Assembly (NCBI RefSeq): GCF_002367995.1 | Contig: NZ_AP018207.1 | Coordinates: 1,116,001-1,180,000 of the forward strand | Direction: 5' to 3' | Length of the DNA: 64,000 nucleotides | Source: Calothrix brevissima NIES-22 | GTDB lineage: Bacteria > Cyanobacteriota > Cyanobacteriia > Cyanobacteriales > Nostocaceae | Part shown: piece after piece, positions 61,654-64,000 of the stretch | Layout: the number at the start of each line of letters is the position of its first letter | How positions within the stretch are numbered: position 1 is the stretch's first letter | Program-made: the position numbers and the translations under genes | Notes under the pieces: model-generated | The model's input: only the letters and a program-made list of their open reading frames with translations | Databases searched by the model: none | Told to the model about the DNA's origin: nothing

Positions 61654-64000
61654 ATGAACATCTCTGCATTATTCATCCGCCGACCAATCATGACCACACT
61701 CGTGATGCTTGCCATCATGTTGTTTGGTTTACTGAGCTATCAATTGCTACCAGTTAGTGACTTACCTACCGTAGATTTCCCGACAATTCAAGTATCAGCT
61801 AGCTTACCAGGAGCCAGCCCCGAAACCGTTGCTTCATCGGTAGCAACACCATTAGAGCAGCAATTTTCTAGTATTGCTGGCTTAGATTCAATGAATTCTA
61901 CAAGTTCTCTGGGTTCGGCACAAATTACACTGCAATTTAACCTGAGCCGAGATATAGACAGTGCTGCTCAGGATGTGCAATCTGCGATCGCTAAAGCACA
62001 AAGGCAGTTACCAACTAGTATGCCTAACCCGCCATCATACCGCAAAGTCAACCCCGCAGATTCACCTATTCTCTACATAGCTTTAAACTCCACAGCACTA
62101 CCATTATCAGAAGTGGATAAATACGGCGAAACAATGTTAGCCCAGCGTTTATCAATGGTTGATGGCGTAGCGCAAGTACAGGTTTTTGGTTCGCAAAAAT
62201 ACGCCGTGCGGATTTATTTAGATCCCCAATCATTGAGTGCAAAAGGACTAGGAATTGATGAAGTAGCAGATGCAATTTCTAAAGGTAACTCTAATTTACC
62301 AACTGGTAACCTTTACGGACAAAATCAAAACTTTACTATTGAATCAAATGGACAATTAAACAACGCCGAAGCTTATAGTTCTTTAGTAGTTGCTTACCGT
62401 AACGGTGCGCCCATTCAGTTAAGAGAATTGGGTAAAGTATTTGATAGTGTCGAAAACGATAAAGTAGCCAGTTGGTTTAACGGTAAAAGAGCAATTGTTT
62501 TAGCAATTCAACGCCAACCAGGTAGTAATACAGTCGCAGTTGTAGACGCAATTAAAAAAATCTTACCCAGCTTCCGCGAGCAAATTCCCGCCGCGATAGA
62601 TATGGATATTCTCTTTGACCGTTCTCAATCTATTCGCGAGTCAGTTAATGATGTTAAATTTACTTTATTCCTCACCATTTGCTTAGTAATTTTAGTAATA
62701 TTTATATTTTTACGCAATATTTCCGCTACAATTATTCCCAGCTTGGCTGTACCTTTATCCTTAGTAGCAACCTTTGGAGTAATGCTACTACTAGGTTATT
62801 CTTTAGATAACCTTTCCTTAATGGCGCTAACTCTCGCCGTTGGCTTTGTGGTAGACGACGCAGTAGTCATGTTAGAAAACATCGTGCGTCACATGGAAAT
62901 GGGCGAAAGTCGAATGCAAGCCGCCCTCAATGCTTCCAAAGAAATTGGTTTTACCATTTTATCAATGACAATTTCCTTGGTAGCTGTCTTTATTCCCATC
63001 ATGTTTATGGGTGGGATTTTGGGAAGACTATTCAGCGAATTTGCAGTTACTATTAGCGTTTCAATTTTAGTCTCTGGCTTTATTTCCCTCAGCCTCACAC
63101 CAATGCTTTGTAGTCGCTTTCTTAAACATGAAGGCGAACATCAAGATACAAATAATGGACATTATCAAGAAAACAACGGACATTCAAATATTAGTAATAG
63201 CCATGAGATATCCGATAATGAATATTTGCAGGGAGACAACATCCCCGATATATCAACTAATGGGAATGGACATCAAATAAATCAACCCAAAAAACAGCAA
63301 GCTAAAAATTGGCAACGTCGTCTTTATAACGCTTCAGAATGGGTATTTAACACCATGCTGGGAGGTTATGAAGCAACTCTTAAGCTATCAATGAAATATC
63401 ACCGCACAACAATGATCCTTTCGGGAGTCATTTTAGTTGCAACCATATATTTATTCATGATAGTTCCCAAAGGATTTATCCCCAACGATGACACCGGACA
63501 ATTAACAGTCAACACCGAAGCGGCTCAAGATATTTCCTTTGCTGAGATGGTAAAACATCAACAAGTGATAGCCAATATTGTGCGTCGCAACCCCAATGTA
63601 GAGTCAATTAACTCCAGTGTAGGTGCAGGTGGAGCCAACGCCACAGCTAACGCCGGACGCATATTTATTAAATTAAAACCCCATTCCCAACGCCACAAAA
63701 ACGCTGATGAAATAGCAGAAGAACTACGACCAAAACTAACAGGAATACCCGGAATTAGAGCCTTTGTCCAAAACCCGCCATCTATCCGATTAGGCGGACA
63801 ACAAACCAAAGCATTATATCAATTTGGACTTTCTAGCCCAAATTTACAAGAATTGTATCAATACGCCCCAGCATTAGAAGCGAAAATGCGCCAAATGCCA
63901 GAACTGCAAGATGTTAACAGCGACTTGCAAATCAAAAATCCGCAAATTAACGTGCAATTTAATCGCGAACAAGCTGCAACCTATGGATTAACAGCTAATC
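61654..64000 (+). CDS. RND-family efflux pump, inner-membrane subunit (partial, runs off the right edge)
   Basis: At least 782 codons of an AcrB/HAE1-type RND transporter, open to the window end. It starts MNISALFIRRPIMTTLVMLA (first helix) and continues with LPTVDFPTIQVSASLPGASPE, QLFSSIAG-type porter repeats, and NDVKFTLFLTICLVILVIFIFLRN. The proton-relay Asp pair is in ALAVGFVVDDAVVMLENI, and helix 6 is followed by LTPMLCSRFL. An unusual hydrophilic Asn/His/Glu-rich insertion (about residues 491-552) sits in the cytoplasmic loop before helix 7 (KYHRTTMIL). The gene follows the adaptor gene at about 100 bp. The pump would be a trimer exporting hydrophobic compounds with the adaptor and an unseen outer-membrane channel. 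Confidence 0.93.
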   Translation, partial: MNISALFIRRPIMTTLVMLAIMLFGLLSYQLLPVSDLPTVDFPTIQVSASLPGASPETVASSVATPLEQQFSSIAGLDSMNSTSSLGSAQITLQFNLSRDIDSAAQDVQSAIAKAQRQLPTSMPNPPSYRKVNPADSPILYIALNSTALPLSEVDKYGETMLAQRLSMVDGVAQVQVFGSQKYAVRIYLDPQSLSAKGLGIDEVADAISKGNSNLPTGNLYGQNQNFTIESNGQLNNAEAYSSLVVAYRNGAPIQLRELGKVFDSVENDKVASWFNGKRAIVLAIQRQPGSNTVAVVDAIKKILPSFREQIPAAIDMDILFDRSQSIRESVNDVKFTLFLTICLVILVIFIFLRNISATIIPSLAVPLSLVATFGVMLLLGYSLDNLSLMALTLAVGFVVDDAVVMLENIVRHMEMGESRMQAALNASKEIGFTILSMTISLVAVFIPIMFMGGILGRLFSEFAVTISVSILVSGFISLSLTPMLCSRFLKHEGEHQDTNNGHYQENNGHSNISNSHEISDNEYLQGDNIPDISTNGNGHQINQPKKQQAKNWQRRLYNASEWVFNTMLGGYEATLKLSMKYHRTTMILSGVILVATIYLFMIVPKGFIPNDDTGQLTVNTEAAQDISFAEMVKHQQVIANIVRRNPNVESINSSVGAGGANATANAGRIFIKLKPHSQRHKNADEIAEELRPKLTGIPGIRAFVQNPPSIRLGGQQTKALYQFGLSSPNLQELYQYAPALEAKMRQMPELQDVNSDLQIKNPQINVQFNREQAATYGLTAN

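Overview
The window looks like chromosomal DNA from a filamentous, probably heterocyst-forming cyanobacterium (Nostocales). This rests on the very frequent HIP1 octamer GCGATCGC, many 7-bp short tandem repeats (STRRs) in almost every spacer, an XisH/XisI pair, a bilin phytochrome kinase, large PAS/GAF kinases, and a cytochrome c oxidase operon with the YSHPAVY motif. No rRNA, tRNA or CRISPR array was recognised. There are about 37 credible genes; the last one runs off the right edge.

Region 1 (1-11.3 kb) holds a zinc-ribbon Ser/Thr kinase, an alpha/beta hydrolase, xisH-xisI, a TPR-CHAT protease-like gene with a small convergent neighbour, an IS200-like (RAYT-type) transposase between palindromic elements, and an ABC exporter. 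Region 2 (11.3-26.3 kb) holds a metallophosphoesterase and then a dense signalling block: a REC-wHTH-HPt-REC-REC regulator overlapping an eight-PAS histidine kinase, two single-domain receivers, a phytochrome hybrid kinase, and a REC-GAF kinase. Region 3 (26.3-43.7 kb) is mostly metabolic and housekeeping: fumarylacetoacetase, phosphoketolase, Uma2, RimM, an AvtA-like aminotransferase, class III alcohol dehydrogenase, an SGNH hydrolase, an orphan DNA methyltransferase, cyanase, a PstS-like protein and a second Ser/Thr kinase. Region 4 (44.3-50.7 kb) is the respiratory block ctaC-ctaD-ctaE, divergent from ctaA-ctaB (haem A synthesis). Region 5 (51-64 kb) has a secreted glycosidase, a possible toxin/immunity pair, a TPR-CHAT gene split in two frames, a 2-kb repeat field, and a MarR regulator divergent from an RND efflux pair.

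The least expected content is between the genes. (i) A ~150-bp element with four internal hairpins inside an outer stem occurs about ten times. It brackets the RAYT-type transposase, its stems covary between copies, and four copies form an exact 296-bp tandem array, one of them with its central loop inverted. (ii) Three spacers carry arrays with an exact 21-bp period; two share a CTCATT/AATGAG core and lie upstream of the two TPR-CHAT genes in the same relative orientation. (iii) A 9-bp microsatellite family and 7-bp STRRs intrude into gene ends. They supply start codons for rimM and a receiver gene and sit at the break of the split CHAT gene, while a separate hairpin repeat supplies the stop codon of the efflux adaptor. 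All functional assignments come from reading motifs; no database search was run.
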